Shown: one piece after another, positions 11,103 through 20,898 of the stretch | Numbering within the stretch: position 1 is the first letter of the stretch | Layout of the letters: every line of letters starts with the position of its first letter | Source of the DNA: Proteus sp. FME41 | GTDB taxonomy: Bacteria; Pseudomonadota; Gammaproteobacteria; Enterobacterales; Enterobacteriaceae | DNA length: 64,000 bases | Assembly: GCF_014897315.1 (NCBI RefSeq) | Contig: NZ_JABUYL010000001.1 | Span: 434,001 to 498,000 of the forward strand | Direction of reading: 5' to 3' | The notes under the pieces: model-generated | Told to the model about the DNA's origin: nothing | What the model saw: the letters and a program-made list of their open reading frames with translations, nothing else | Databases searched by the model: none | Position numbers and translations under genes: made by a program

Positions 11103-13084
11103 TGAAAGCAATAGTATTTGCCTATCACGATATTGGCTGTGTTGGTTTAAAAGCACTTGAAAAAGCAGGTTATGATATTCAGGCTGTATTTACCCACACT
11201 GATGATCCTAATGAAAATCATTTCTTCTCATCCGTTGCTCGTGTGAGTGCAGAAATGGGATTGACGGTATTTGCACCTGAAAATGTCAATCACCCATTGT
11301 GGATTGAACGTATTCGTGAAATGAAACCTGATGTCATTTTTTCTTTCTATTATCGTCACATGTTAAGTGATGAGATCCTAAATTTGGCACCTAAAGGCGC
11401 ATTTAATTTACATGGTTCTTTATTACCAAAATATCGTGGTCGAGCGCCAATTAATTGGGCGATCGTTAATGGTGAAACTGAAACGGGTGTAACTCTGCAT
11501 AAAATGACGGCAAAAGCCGATGCTGGAGATATCGTTGCTCAAGAAAAAGTGACCATTACAGAAAATGATACTTCGCTAATTTTGCATGAAAAAGTAAGAG
11601 AAGCTGCTGAGAAGTTATTATCTAGTGCATTACCACATATTTCATCAGGTGATTATTCAACAACAGCCCAAGATGAAAGCCAAGCAACATACTTTGGACG
11701 CCGTTGTGCCAATGATGGCTTAATTGATTGGAATGCGGATGCAAAAGCAGTTCATAATTTAGTCCGTGCTGTAACAGAACCCTATCCAGGTGCCTTTACT
11801 TTCTTAGGTGAACGTAAAATGATTATCTGGCGTTCACGCACTGTTGCTGATAATCAAGGCAAACGTCCAGGTACTGTTATTTCAACATCACCTTTAGTTA
11901 TTGCTTGCGCGCAAGGCGCGATTGAAGTGATAACCGGTCAAAGTGAAAATGGCTTATATGTTCAAGGTAGCCGTTTAGCCGCTGAAATGGGTATCGTGAC
12001 CGATGTTCGTGTTGGGCCAAAAGCAACCGCTCTTGTTAAGCGTCGTAAACGTGTTCTGATTTTAGGTGTGAATGGCTTTATTGGTAATCACTTAACCGAG
12101 CGTTTATTAAAAGATGATAATTACGATATCTATGGTATGGATATCGGATCTTCTGCCATTGAACGCTTTATTGGTAATCCGCGTTTCCACTTTATTGAAG
12201 GTGACGTGAGCATTCATACAGAATGGATTGAATACCACATTAAAAAATGTGATGTTATTCTGCCATTAGTGGCGATTGCAACGCCAATTGAATATACCCG
12301 TAATCCTCTACGTGTATTTGAATTAGACTTTGAAGAAAACTTAAAAATTGTACGTTATTGTGTTAAATATAATAAACGTATTATTTTCCCATCCACATCA
12401 GAAGTTTACGGTATGTGTGATGATAAGGAGTTTGACGAAGATAATTCACGTCTGATTGTTGGTCCGATTAATAAACAACGTTGGATTTATTCTGTATCTA
12501 AACAGTTATTAGACCGAGTTATTTGGGCGTATGGTGCAAAAGAAGGTCTGAAATTTACGTTATTCCGTCCATTTAACTGGATGGGACCTCGTCTTGATAA
12601 CTTGAATTCAGCGCGTATTGGTAGTTCTCGTGCCATTACACAATTAATTCTGAATTTAGTTGAAGGCTCACCTATTAAGTTGGTTGACGGTGGTGAACAA
12701 AAACGTTGTTTCACTGATATTAATGACGGTATAGAAGCTTTATTCCGCATTATTGAAAACCGTGATAATAAATGTGATGGTCAAATTATCAATATTGGTA
12801 ACCCAACTAACGAAGCCAGTATCCGTGAATTAGCAGAAATGCTGTTAGATTGCTTTGAAAAACATGAATTACGTGGACATTTCCCTCCATTCGCGGGCTT
12901 TAAGAAAATCGAAAGTAGCAGTTACTATGGTAAAGGTTACCAAGATGTTGAACACCGTAAGCCAAGCATTAAAAATGCAGAGCGTTTATTGGATTGGAAA
13001 CCAAGTATTGAAACCCGCCAGACAGTAGAAGAAACATTAGACTTCTTCTTACGTGGTGCGGTTGAAGAATTAGGCAATAAATAG
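11102..13084 (+). CDS. arnA: Bifunctional UDP-glucuronate decarboxylase / Ara4N formyltransferase
   Basis: A fused enzyme. The N-terminal domain (about 1-300) formylates UDP-Ara4N using formyl-tetrahydrofolate and shows the catalytic triad Asn102, His104 ([13 protein letters not shown]) and Asp140, in the same numbering as E. coli. The C-terminal domain (about 315-660) oxidatively decarboxylates UDP-glucuronate: the NAD-binding GVNGFIG, Ser433-Glu434 (STSEVYG) and Tyr463/Lys467 (YSVSK) are all present. With 660 residues it is complete. The start overlaps the arnC stop by one base. All tested key residues are intact, so it should be active. Confidence 0.98.
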   Translation: MKAIVFAYHDIGCVGLKALEKAGYDIQAVFTHTDDPNENHFFSSVARVSAEMGLTVFAPENVNHPLWIERIREMKPDVIFSFYYRHMLSDEILNLAPKGAFNLHGSLLPKYRGRAPINWAIVNGETETGVTLHKMTAKADAGDIVAQEKVTITENDTSLILHEKVREAAEKLLSSALPHISSGDYSTTAQDESQATYFGRRCANDGLIDWNADAKAVHNLVRAVTEPYPGAFTFLGERKMIIWRSRTVADNQGKRPGTVISTSPLVIACAQGAIEVITGQSENGLYVQGSRLAAEMGIVTDVRVGPKATALVKRRKRVLILGVNGFIGNHLTERLLKDDNYDIYGMDIGSSAIERFIGNPRFHFIEGDVSIHTEWIEYHIKKCDVILPLVAIATPIEYTRNPLRVFELDFEENLKIVRYCVKYNKRIIFPSTSEVYGMCDDKEFDEDNSRLIVGPINKQRWIYSVSKQLLDRVIWAYGAKEGLKFTLFRPFNWMGPRLDNLNSARIGSSRAITQLILNLVEGSPIKLVDGGEQKRCFTDINDGIEALFRIIENRDNKCDGQIINIGNPTNEASIRELAEMLLDCFEKHELRGHFPPFAGFKKIESSSYYGKGYQDVEHRKPSIKNAERLLDWKPSIETRQTVEETLDFFLRGAVEELGNK

Positions 13085-13093
13085 GAACACATA

Positions 13094-13987
13094 ATGAAGA
13101 AAGTTGGTTTGAGAGTTGATGTGGATACTTATCAAGGAACGAAACAAGGTATTCCGCAACTGCTGGATGTGTTTGCCAGATATAACATTCATGCCAGCTT
13201 CTTCTTTAGTGTGGGCCCAGATAATATGGGGCGCCATTTATGGCGCCTTTTAAAACCGAAATTTTTATGGAAAATGCTGAGATCGAATGCTGCATCGCTT
13301 TATGGTTTAGATATTTTATTAGCAGGTACGGCATGGCCAGGTAAAAAAATTGCTAAAAATCTAGGCTATTTGATGAAAGAAACCCAAGATGCGGGGCATG
13401 AAGTCGGATTACATTCATGGGATCATCAAGGCTGGCAAGCTAAAGTAGGGCGTTGGTCTACAGAAGAATTAATGCAACAAGTTCGTTTAGGTGTTGAAGC
13501 ACTAGAAAAAGCACTTGAAAACCCTGTAAAATGTTCAGCAGTTGCTGGGTGGCGAGCTGATGAACGCGTATTAACAGTTAAAGAAGCTTTTCAGTTCGAT
13601 TATAATAGCGATTGTCGAGGAACGCATCCTTTTAGGCCTATTTTAGAAAATGGTTCTATCGGTACGGTGCAAATTCCAGTAACATTACCAACTTATGATG
13701 AAGTCGTCGGCACAAAAGTAAAGGATGAGGATTTTAATCAGTTTATTATTGATGAAATCAAAAAAGACAGTGGAATACCTGTTTATACTATCCACACTGA
13801 AGTTGAAGGAATGTCAAAGGCCGCTCAGTTTGAGCAGTTATTGGCAATGATTGCAAATGAAGGCATCGAATTCTGTCCATTAAGCGATTTATTACCACAA
13901 GATAAAGAAACGCTTCCGATAGGTAAAGTTGTTCGATCTGACTTTCCAGGTCGAGAAGGCTGGTTAGGGTGCCAACAAGAGGTCTAA
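13094..13987 (+). CDS. arnD: 4-deoxy-4-formamido-L-arabinose-phosphoundecaprenol deformylase
   Basis: Metal-dependent deformylase of the NodB/polysaccharide deacetylase family. It removes the formyl group after ArnC, making the lipid-linked sugar ready for flipping. It has 297 residues, the usual length. The N-terminal [12 protein letters not shown] supplies the catalytic Asp and metal-binding Asp of this family; [13 protein letters not shown] (about 105-117) supplies the histidine motif. A C-terminal His lies in TIHTEVEG. The gene lies 9 bases after arnA and 7 before arnT. Confidence 0.96.
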   Translation: MKKVGLRVDVDTYQGTKQGIPQLLDVFARYNIHASFFFSVGPDNMGRHLWRLLKPKFLWKMLRSNAASLYGLDILLAGTAWPGKKIAKNLGYLMKETQDAGHEVGLHSWDHQGWQAKVGRWSTEELMQQVRLGVEALEKALENPVKCSAVAGWRADERVLTVKEAFQFDYNSDCRGTHPFRPILENGSIGTVQIPVTLPTYDEVVGTKVKDEDFNQFIIDEIKKDSGIPVYTIHTEVEGMSKAAQFEQLLAMIANEGIEFCPLSDLLPQDKETLPIGKVVRSDFPGREGWLGCQQEV

Positions 13988-13994
13988 CGAAACT

Positions 13995-15659
13995 ATGTTG
14001 AATAACCGGGCGAGTAAAATCGGGGCCATCCTCTTGGCTCTTTTTTTTGTTCTTACCTACTTATTTCCATTGAATAGCCGGTTATTATGGCAACCAGATG
14101 AAACCCGTTATGCGGAAATTAGCCGTGAAATGGTGGTGAGCGGGAACTGGATTGTTCCTCATATGCTTGATATTCGCTATTTTGAAAAGCCCGTAGCAGG
14201 TTATTGGATTAATAATGTCAGCCAATTAATTTTTGGTCACACTAATTTTGCCGTCCGTTTTGGCTCGGTCATTTCTATTCTATTAAGCACCTTACTTGTC
14301 TATTTACTCGCAAGAATGATGTGGCGTAATCGTCAAGTTGCTTTTGTTTCTAGTCTAATTTATTTATCCATGTTCTTAGTGTTTAGTGTAGGGACCTACA
14401 GTGTATTAGATCCTATGTTGGCGCTTTGGATCACGGCGAGTATGGTTTGTTGTTTTTGGGCACTGAAAGCGAATACGGTAAAAACACGAATATTAGCTTG
14501 GCTAACGTTAGGTTTATCTTGCGGTATGGCCTTTATGACGAAAGGATTTTTAGCTTTGGCTATTCCCGTCATTGTGATGATACCTATTACGCTTTATCAA
14601 AAACAATTTACTCAGATGTTGCTTTATGGTTTGCTGGCGGTATTCAGTGCTACCCTCATTAGCTTGCCATGGGCATTAGCTGTTGCAAAAGCTGAGCCAG
14701 ATTATTGGAATTACTTTTTTTGGATTGAGCATATTCAGCGTTTCTCTGGTGATGATGCACAGCATAGCTCTCCATTTTGGTATTATATTCCTGTTGTCTT
14801 ATTGGGTGTGATCCCTTGGCTTGGGTTATTACCTGGTGCATTGATGGGGGCTTGGAAGAAAAGACGTAAACGTCCTGAATTATTCTTTCTCTTGTGCTGG
14901 TTTGTTGTTCCATTTCTCTTTTTTAGTATTGCAAAAGGGAAGTTGCCGACATATATGCTGCCTTTTATGGCGCCACTTGCCATGCTAATGGCAAAATATG
15001 GTGTTGATTGTGCGCGTAAATTTAGAATGAAAGCATTGCGTATTAATGGTTATATCAACATTTTTATTGGTGTTGCTGTTGTTATTGCGATCTTGATTAT
15101 TCAACTGGTTTCTTCAAAACCTATTTATATGCCTTATGAATGGTCCAAATGGGTATTAGCCATAGTGGCATTCTCTTTATGGGGTATTATTGGTTATCTT
15201 TGTTCTACACTTAATGGTAAGCACTGGTTATGGGCGGCGTCTTGCTCATTAGGCGTGAGTTTATGTATTGGACAGGCTATTCCAAACAGCAGCGTTGACA
15301 GTAAGTTACCACAAGAGTTTATTCGTCAAAATATGGATACGTTAAACTCTAGCAAATATATCGTGAGTAACAGTGTGGGAGTTGGTGCTGGATTAGCATG
15401 GGAATTACAACGTAGCGATATTTACCTGTATGAAAGAACGGGTGAGCTAACGTATGGTGTTGAAAAATACCCTGACTCTCAACAAAAATTAATTAAACCT
15501 GATAATTTTGCTCAATGGTTAGAACAGGCAAGAAAAGAAGGTAAAGTCTCAGTCGTTATTACATTTAAAGATCCCAAAAAATTAGCAGAGTTGCCAAGAC
15601 CTGAAGAATTAGTAACAAACCATCGAGTCGCTATTTTAACCTATGAGAAGCGTAACTGA
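13995..15659 (+). CDS. arnT: Lipid A 4-amino-4-deoxy-L-arabinosyltransferase
   Basis: Inner-membrane glycosyltransferase (GT83, related to PMT enzymes) that moves L-Ara4N from undecaprenyl phosphate to lipid A phosphates on the periplasmic side. It has 554 residues and about 12 hydrophobic helices, with a C-terminal periplasmic domain (about 430-554). The first periplasmic loop carries the conserved LWQPDETRYAEISREM (about 31-46), which includes the catalytic Asp of the family. The stop TGA shares its last base with the arnE ATG. Confidence 0.97.
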   Translation: MLNNRASKIGAILLALFFVLTYLFPLNSRLLWQPDETRYAEISREMVVSGNWIVPHMLDIRYFEKPVAGYWINNVSQLIFGHTNFAVRFGSVISILLSTLLVYLLARMMWRNRQVAFVSSLIYLSMFLVFSVGTYSVLDPMLALWITASMVCCFWALKANTVKTRILAWLTLGLSCGMAFMTKGFLALAIPVIVMIPITLYQKQFTQMLLYGLLAVFSATLISLPWALAVAKAEPDYWNYFFWIEHIQRFSGDDAQHSSPFWYYIPVVLLGVIPWLGLLPGALMGAWKKRRKRPELFFLLCWFVVPFLFFSIAKGKLPTYMLPFMAPLAMLMAKYGVDCARKFRMKALRINGYINIFIGVAVVIAILIIQLVSSKPIYMPYEWSKWVLAIVAFSLWGIIGYLCSTLNGKHWLWAASCSLGVSLCIGQAIPNSSVDSKLPQEFIRQNMDTLNSSKYIVSNSVGVGAGLAWELQRSDIYLYERTGELTYGVEKYPDSQQKLIKPDNFAQWLEQARKEGKVSVVITFKDPKKLAELPRPEELVTNHRVAILTYEKRN

Positions 15660-16000
15660 TGTCATTTGTTTTATTGCTAATTGTAAGCTTTTTGACCTGC
15701 ATAGGGCAGGTTTGCCAAAAGCAAGCAGTGGTTAGCTGGCAAAGTGACTCATTAACAAAAGCCAGAAAAACAATTTTCTGGCTTTTTGTTGCCATTACAA
15801 TGCTTGGTTTTGGCATGCTATTTTGGTTACGATTATTACAAATTCTTCCTCTCAGTATTGCCTATCCTATGTTGAGTATTAATTTTATTGTGGTGACATT
15901 AATAGGGCAATTTGTTTATAAAGAGCCAGTTAATATAAAACATTGGATTGGAATTGCGTCAATTATGGTTGGTATTGTATTGATGAGTATGCAAGCATGA
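15659..16000 (+). CDS. arnE: Undecaprenyl-phosphate-Ara4N flippase subunit ArnE
   Basis: Small membrane protein of the SMR/EamA-like group, 113 residues with four predicted helices. With ArnF it is thought to flip undecaprenyl-phosphate-Ara4N to the periplasmic face. The sequence shows alternating hydrophobic stretches and the LSIAYPMLSINFI motif about two thirds along. The start overlaps the arnT stop, and the stop overlaps the arnF start by 4 bases (ATGA), implying coupled translation of the two subunits. Confidence 0.93.
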   Translation: MSFVLLLIVSFLTCIGQVCQKQAVVSWQSDSLTKARKTIFWLFVAITMLGFGMLFWLRLLQILPLSIAYPMLSINFIVVTLIGQFVYKEPVNIKHWIGIASIMVGIVLMSMQA

Positions 16001-16395
16001 AAGGCTATTTATGGGCAATTGGAAGCGCGCTATTAGTGACGGTGGCTCAATTATTGTTAAAGTTTGGTATGTCTGAGCTGCCAGATTTACAGCTAGAAAA
16101 ACAGTGGTTTGATGTCTCATGGTTATGGGCGAATATAACACCACTTGCTATCGTGTGTGTTGGTCTTGTAGGTTATGTCCTTTCTATGGTTTGTTGGCTC
16201 TTCACATTACGTACGATCCCTTTAAATAAAGCCTATCCATTAATTAGCTTAAGTTATGTTTTTGTCTATATTCTTGCGGTCGTATTACCTTGGTTTCAAG
16301 AAACACCTTCATGGACAAAAACGCTGGGTGTGGCCTTTATTATGGTCGGTGTTTGGTTAATTAGCCAAAAAACCAAAGATGCAGTAGCGCATTAA
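15997..16395 (+). CDS. arnF: Undecaprenyl-phosphate-Ara4N flippase subunit ArnF
   Basis: Partner of ArnE in the flippase. The start at 15997 forms the ATGA overlap with arnE and yields MKGYLWAIGSALLV and 132 residues, close to the family length of about 128. A longer frame from 15943 would lie entirely inside arnE and is not supported. Four hydrophobic helices are visible, with the NKAYPLISLSYVFVY motif matching the equivalent one in ArnE. It is the last arn gene; no strong terminator was found before nlpC. Confidence 0.93.
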   Translation: MKGYLWAIGSALLVTVAQLLLKFGMSELPDLQLEKQWFDVSWLWANITPLAIVCVGLVGYVLSMVCWLFTLRTIPLNKAYPLISLSYVFVYILAVVLPWFQETPSWTKTLGVAFIMVGVWLISQKTKDAVAH

Positions 16396-16545
16396 ACGAG
16401 TGCTGTTTGGAATTTATTTTCTGTGTTTTGTTGGTTATTGTGCGATTTATTCTATTAATCTTTACGCATTCATCTTCAATAACTTGTTTTTGCTTAAAAA
16501 AGCAGATAGATTTTAAAATCTCTCGTAATAATAATGGTGAATGCA

Positions 16546-17037
16546 ATGAGAAAGTCCGTTTTCTATCCTTTCTTACTCTGTGTTATCCTGCTAGCTGGAT
16601 GTTCATCTAGCCCATCAAAGCGTATCCCACCTGCACCACCATTAAAAACTCAACTTTCTGATCCTATCATGGTGATAGTGCAATTAAAGTCCCAACTTGA
16701 ACAATGGTATGGCACTCCCTATAGCTATGGTGGAATGACCCCTTCAGGTATTGATTGCTCTGGTTTTGTGTATAAAACCTATAGTGATCGTTTTGATATC
16801 AAACTTCCTCGTATGACCATTGATCAAACTAAATATGGTACTCAAATCAATAAAAATGATTTAATGCCGGGAGATTTGGTTTTCTTCAAAACGGGTGGGG
16901 GTGAAAATGGGCTTCATGTCGGTATTTATGATACTGATAATACATTTATTCACGCATCAACTAGTCAAGGGGTGACACGTTCATCGCTTGATAATGTTTA
17001 TTGGAAGAAAACGTTTTGGCAAGCTAGACGGTTGTAA
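16546..17037 (+). CDS. nlpC: NlpC/P60 family lipoprotein endopeptidase
   Basis: Putative cell-wall peptidase lipoprotein. The start at 16546 is chosen because GGTGA lies 6 bases upstream and it gives a compact signal peptide, MRKSVFYPFLLCVILLAGC; a start at 16534 would add four residues. The lipobox is LLAGC (Cys19). The NlpC/P60 domain covers about 45-160, with the catalytic Cys71 in GIDCSGFVYK and His residues in GLHVGIYD and FIHAST. It has 163 residues against 154 in E. coli. In E. coli nlpC directly follows btuD; the arn operon lies between them here. Confidence 0.9.
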   Translation: MRKSVFYPFLLCVILLAGCSSSPSKRIPPAPPLKTQLSDPIMVIVQLKSQLEQWYGTPYSYGGMTPSGIDCSGFVYKTYSDRFDIKLPRMTIDQTKYGTQINKNDLMPGDLVFFKTGGGENGLHVGIYDTDNTFIHASTSQGVTRSSLDNVYWKKTFWQARRL

Positions 17038-17114
17038 TTTCGTGCCATTTAAGGCCCTAATATATTGAGAGTTATGGTATCTTATCCCTTATTTTCTTCA
17101 TATAGGTATTCCTT

Positions 17115-18134
17115 ATGTCAGGCAAATTGCGTCTGTTAATTTCCGAGTCTTATGATCCTTGGTTTAACCTTGCCGTTGAAGAGTGTATTTTTAGACAAAT
17201 GCCCGCTGATCAACGTGTACTTTTTCTTTGGCGTAACGATAATACGGTGGTTATTGGTCGAGCGCAGAATCCATGGAAAGAGTGTAATACCCGTAAAATG
17301 GATGAAGATGGCGTAAAATTAGCACGCCGTTCTAGTGGTGGTGGCGCTGTTTTTCACGATCTCGGAAATACCTGTTTTACCTTTATGGCGGGAAAACCGG
17401 AATATAATAAAACAATCTCAACACAAATTATTCTTGATGGATTATCAAAAGCTGGCATAGAAGCAACGGCGTCTGGGCGTAATGATTTAGTGGTACCGCA
17501 AGAAGAAGGTGAAAGAAAGATTTCAGGCTCGGCTTATAAAGAGACAAAAGATCGTGGTTTTCATCATGGTACTCTGTTAATTAACGCCAATTTATCTAGA
17601 CTCGCTAATTACTTAAATCCAGATCCTAAAAAACTCCAAGCTAAAGGTATTACTTCAGTACGTTCTAGAGTCGCTAATTTAGTTGAGCTAAAACCAGAGA
17701 TAACACATGAGAAATTATGTGAGATGATCACTGAAAGCTTTTTTGAATACTATGGTGAGCGCGTTGAAGCTGAGATTATTTCACCACAAAAATTGCCTGA
17801 TTTGCCTAGTTTTGAAGAAACATTTGCAAAGCAAAGTAGCTGGGAATGGAATTTTGGGCAGGCGCCTGCATTCTCACACCTCTTAGATAATCGTTTTAAG
17901 TGGGGAGGGATCGAGCTGCATTTTGATATTGAGCGCGGTAATGTTATTCGAAGCCAGATTTATACGGATAGTTTAGATCCTGCACCATTAGAGGCATTAT
18001 CCGAGATGTTAGTTGGACAACGTTATACGCCCGAGTCTTTAAATAGACTTATTCAACAACTTATTCAGCGTTATCCTAATAATAAAATAGAGCTTAATGA
18101 GCTACAAGAGTGGCTTATAACGGCAATAGCCTAA
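17115..18134 (+). CDS. lplA: Lipoate-protein ligase A
   Basis: Salvages free lipoate: it activates lipoate with ATP and joins it to a lysine of the E2 and GcvH proteins. It has 339 residues, matching E. coli LplA (338). The large N-terminal domain has the lipoate-binding [12 protein letters not shown] motif (about 75-86) and the catalytic-lysine segment KISGSAYKE (about 134-142). The small C-terminal domain is complete, so the two-domain E. coli type is present. It is transcribed alone, with an intrinsic terminator directly after it. Confidence 0.96.
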   Translation: MSGKLRLLISESYDPWFNLAVEECIFRQMPADQRVLFLWRNDNTVVIGRAQNPWKECNTRKMDEDGVKLARRSSGGGAVFHDLGNTCFTFMAGKPEYNKTISTQIILDGLSKAGIEATASGRNDLVVPQEEGERKISGSAYKETKDRGFHHGTLLINANLSRLANYLNPDPKKLQAKGITSVRSRVANLVELKPEITHEKLCEMITESFFEYYGERVEAEIISPQKLPDLPSFEETFAKQSSWEWNFGQAPAFSHLLDNRFKWGGIELHFDIERGNVIRSQIYTDSLDPAPLEALSEMLVGQRYTPESLNRLIQQLIQRYPNNKIELNELQEWLITAIA

Positions 18135-18157
18135 TTTTTATAAAGATTTTAAAATAA

Positions 18158-18184
18158 AAAACCAGCTTTTTAGCTGGTTTTTTA
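18158..18184 (+). terminator. Intrinsic terminator after lplA
   Basis: Stem aaaaccagct (18158-18167) pairing with agctggtttt (18172-18181), a TTTT loop and a T-run. It may also serve pqrA on the other strand, because the A-run on the left becomes a T-run. Confidence 0.9.
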
Positions 18185-18209
18185 TGACAAGTAATATAAT
18201 GCTAAATTA

Positions 18210-18578
18210 CTAGTGATTTTCACATGACATAAAGCAATGAGTATCTGGCATGGTGCCATTTTCTCTAAACTTAGCCGGTGTCGTATTGAAATGCTTTTTA
18301 AAGATACGAGTAAATGTTGCTTGAGAACTAAATCCATACATTAAAGCAATGTCTAAAATAGACATATTTTTTTCTTGTAATGATTTTGCTGCTTCTAATA
18401 AGCGACGTTTACGAACATATTCGCCTAATGTACAGCCTTTAAAATCTTTAAAAATGCGTTGCAAGTGCCACTTTGAATAGCCACTTTTATTTGCAATTGT
18501 ATCAATTTTTATACCTTCGTTACGTTGTAACTGAGTTTCTAACCATTTCAGAATATCATTAACGACATTTTCAGCCAT
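18210..18578 (-). CDS. pqrA: AraC-family multidrug resistance regulator PqrA
   Basis: A single-domain AraC/XylS activator of the MarA/SoxS/RamA class: two helix-turn-helix motifs (IDTIANKSGYSKWHLQRIF, about 24-42; ILDIALMYGFSSQATFTRIF, about 73-92) and no ligand-binding domain. From the ATG at 18578 (GGGAGG 4 bases before it) it has 122 residues, the length I recall for Proteus PqrA, described as raising resistance to quinolones and other drugs. The target is probably efflux and porin genes, inferred from the family. A Fur-like box lies about 125 bases upstream of the start. Confidence 0.85.
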   Translation of the reverse strand: MAENVVNDILKWLETQLQRNEGIKIDTIANKSGYSKWHLQRIFKDFKGCTLGEYVRKRRLLEAAKSLQEKNMSILDIALMYGFSSQATFTRIFKKHFNTTPAKFRENGTMPDTHCFMSCENH

Positions 18579-18696
18579 AAAACCTCCCACAAAAAGGGTG
18601 GGGACACAGTGCCCAATTAAATAGAATAGTAACGTATGTTATTTATAACCTATTTTAAGCATGGGGAAAATAACAGGTAGGCAAAAAGTGCTTTTC

Positions 18697-18715
18697 GTTA
18701 CTGATAATCATTATC
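18697..18715 (-). promoter_or_regulatory. Fur-like box upstream of pqrA
   Basis: 17 of 19 positions match the Fur consensus GATAATGATAATCATTATC; the core gataatcattatc is at 18703-18715. It lies about 125 bases upstream of the pqrA ATG and some 390 bases beyond the 3' end of hmuV, so pqrA is the only gene it can precede. Confidence 0.6.
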
Positions 18716-19102
18716 ACAATGATTGGTGAAAACTATATATCTCAAGTATAGTATAGATTAATGAATTTTTTTGATTAAAAAAAATATATTGATTCGTTTT
18801 TATTTTATTGAATTTATTGATTAATTATATTTTATAAAATAATTGTTATCATCGTTTTTATCAAAACTGTTATGTTTTTTTGCATACAATAAAAGCTAAT
18901 CATTGATTAAGGTGTATTTTAAAGTCAATTTATTTGATTGAATAAGAAAAATAAAGGGTAAGAATTATTAATTAATTAACGTAATGATACTTAATGTGTT
19001 CGAAAGGTCATAAATAAGGTGATAAAGAGTAAATTGATGAAGCCACAATTTAGAAAATTACACTAAAAGGTGGCTTAGTAAAAAGAGGGCAGCAGTGCTA
19101 TG
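18716..19102. other. AT-rich intergenic region between pqrA and hmuV
   Basis: No ORF with coding character. Very AT-rich around 18760-18860. An imperfect inverted repeat, aagccac (19040-19046) with gtggctt (19070-19076), just beyond the hmuV stop could be a weak terminator for the heme operon, though its T-tract is poor. Confidence 0.35.
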
Positions 19103-19897
19103 TCAGGGGCGAAGAAAAACTTGTGGGTATGAAAGCTCAGGGTGAATATCAACACTGACATCGGCCCCATACCATTTTTGAATATTTTCTGTTGTGAGGA
19201 CATTATGTGGAGTGCCTTCACAAACGAGTTTCCCTTGATGCAATAATAAAATTCTATCAGCATAAAGGGAGGCCAAATTTAGGTCATGCAATACACAGCA
19301 CACCATAAAATTTTGTGTTTTTGCTAATTGTTTTAACAAACGTAAACTGTGCTGCTGGTGGTAAAGATCAAGAGCTGATGTTGGTTCATCAAGGAATAAT
19401 ACCGCTTTTTGTGGTGTAGGATGCCATAATTGCGCTAATACTCGAGCAAGTTGTACTCGTTGTTGCTCACCACCAGATAATTGACGATAGTCCCTGTCTT
19501 TAAACTTTAAACAATCTGTTTGCAATAATGCGGTTTCAATTGCGATTTTTTTATGTTGTTGCCCATGAGGGGTTCTTCCCATCGAAACGACTTCTTCTAC
19601 AGAAAAAGAGAATGAAAGCTGACTATTTTGGCGCATAACTGCGCGGTTTTGTGCTAGTTTTTGGCTATTCCATTGGGAGTAGGTTTTTTGTTTAAAGTAA
19701 CACTCACCGTGTGTGGGTGTCGCATAGCCAGTTAGTAGTCGCAATAGCGAAGATTTTCCAGCACCATTTGGACCAATAATCGTGACAAGCTCACCGGCAT
19801 TAAGTGAAAGTGATACATCATCTATAATGGTTTTATTGCCAATTCGATAAGTTAAATTATTTCCATAAAGCAATGGAATATTGTGTTCTTCAATCAT
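19103..19897 (-). CDS. hmuV: Heme ABC transporter ATPase
   Basis: ATPase that drives heme import through HmuU. The start at 19897 (MIEEHNIPLLYGNN) overlaps the hmuU stop as ATGA and gives 264 residues; an extension to 19933 would lie within hmuU. Walker A is IGPNGAGKSS (41-50), the signature LSGGEQQRVQLA and Walker B AVLFLDEPTSALD. Last gene of the operon. It is the HmuV/ChuV type rather than a siderophore ATPase, judged by its neighbours hmuS and hmuT. Confidence 0.95.
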   Translation of the reverse strand: MIEEHNIPLLYGNNLTYRIGNKTIIDDVSLSLNAGELVTIIGPNGAGKSSLLRLLTGYATPTHGECYFKQKTYSQWNSQKLAQNRAVMRQNSQLSFSFSVEEVVSMGRTPHGQQHKKIAIETALLQTDCLKFKDRDYRQLSGGEQQRVQLARVLAQLWHPTPQKAVLFLDEPTSALDLYHQQHSLRLLKQLAKTQNFMVCCVLHDLNLASLYADRILLLHQGKLVCEGTPHNVLTTENIQKWYGADVSVDIHPELSYPQVFLRP

Positions 19898-20898
19898 GAC
19901 ATTCTTCCTGCGGGTTGTCTTAAGATAAGCCAAAGGAAATAAGGGCCGCCAATTAACCCAGTAATGAGCCCCACGGGAATTTCAGCAGGAGAGACTAATG
20001 TTCTTGATAATGTATCGGCTGCTAATAGCAGTGTTGCACCTCCCAATATTGTGGCAGGCAATAACCACACATGATTACTTCCAATACGCATGCGAATAAG
20101 GTGAGGAACAACAAGGCCGATAAATCCAATGACACCACTCAGTGCGACGGCGCAACCGATTAAAATGGCACTGAGTAATAACAATATAAATTTAGTTCTT
20201 CTGACATTTAGCCCTAAATAATGTGCCTCTTCGTCACCAAGTTGTAATAAGTTCAATTTGTGGCTTTGCCAGCAGGCTAAAATGCTAACGGGAATGATCA
20301 CTAAAGCAGCAATAGATAACGTTTTCCAGTCTATTTGACTTAATGAGCCCATCATCCAAAGAGAAAATTGGCGTAATTGTTGGTCTGTACTGATATAACT
20401 TAATACACCAATAAAGGACATACAGAGTGCATTTATGGCGATACCTGCAAGGAGTAGTCTCGCTAAATTACCATCACTTAATTGATGTAATGAGAAAATG
20501 ATCATTGCCACAATTAAGCCACCAATAAAGGCGGCAACAATATGACTGTAAAATGCAAAGGCTGGCGAAAAAGAGAACGGTATAATAATAACAATGGCAA
20601 CCATAAGTGCAGCACCACTGCTAATACCAAGTAAGCCTGGATCAGCCAATGAGTTTCTAAATAACCCTTGCATGATGGCACCCGATATTGCTAATGCTCC
20701 TCCAACAAGTATGGCTAACAATACACGAGGTAAACGGATATCAAGCCAAATTTGCCACTCCATATCATCAAAAGAGCTATTCCATAATGTATGAAATGAA
20801 AGTGCTAATGCACCACTGTTAACAGAAATTAATGTAACCGTGGTGAGTAAAAAAAGTAAAACTAACATACTCATCCACGGTGAACGAAAACGAGACAT
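19894..20898 (-). CDS. hmuU: Heme ABC transporter permease
   Basis: FecCD-family inner-membrane permease taking heme from HmuT into the cytoplasm. It has 334 residues and about ten helices. Typical stretches are DIRLPRVLLAILVGGALAISGAI near residue 55 and GVIGFIGLVVPHLIR near 250. The ATG overlaps the hmuT stop by one base (TAATG) and the stop overlaps hmuV, so T, U and V are translationally linked. Confidence 0.96.
   Translation of the reverse strand: MSRFRSPWMSMLVLLFLLTTVTLISVNSGALALSFHTLWNSSFDDMEWQIWLDIRLPRVLLAILVGGALAISGAIMQGLFRNSLADPGLLGISSGAALMVAIVIIIPFSFSPAFAFYSHIVAAFIGGLIVAMIIFSLHQLSDGNLARLLLAGIAINALCMSFIGVLSYISTDQQLRQFSLWMMGSLSQIDWKTLSIAALVIIPVSILACWQSHKLNLLQLGDEEAHYLGLNVRRTKFILLLLSAILIGCAVALSGVIGFIGLVVPHLIRMRIGSNHVWLLPATILGGATLLLAADTLSRTLVSPAEIPVGLITGLIGGPYFLWLILRQPAGRMS

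Noticed and set aside
16407..16610. 67-codon ORF overlapping the start of nlpC
   Set aside because: Different frame from nlpC, overlaps its signal peptide and has no ribosome-binding site.
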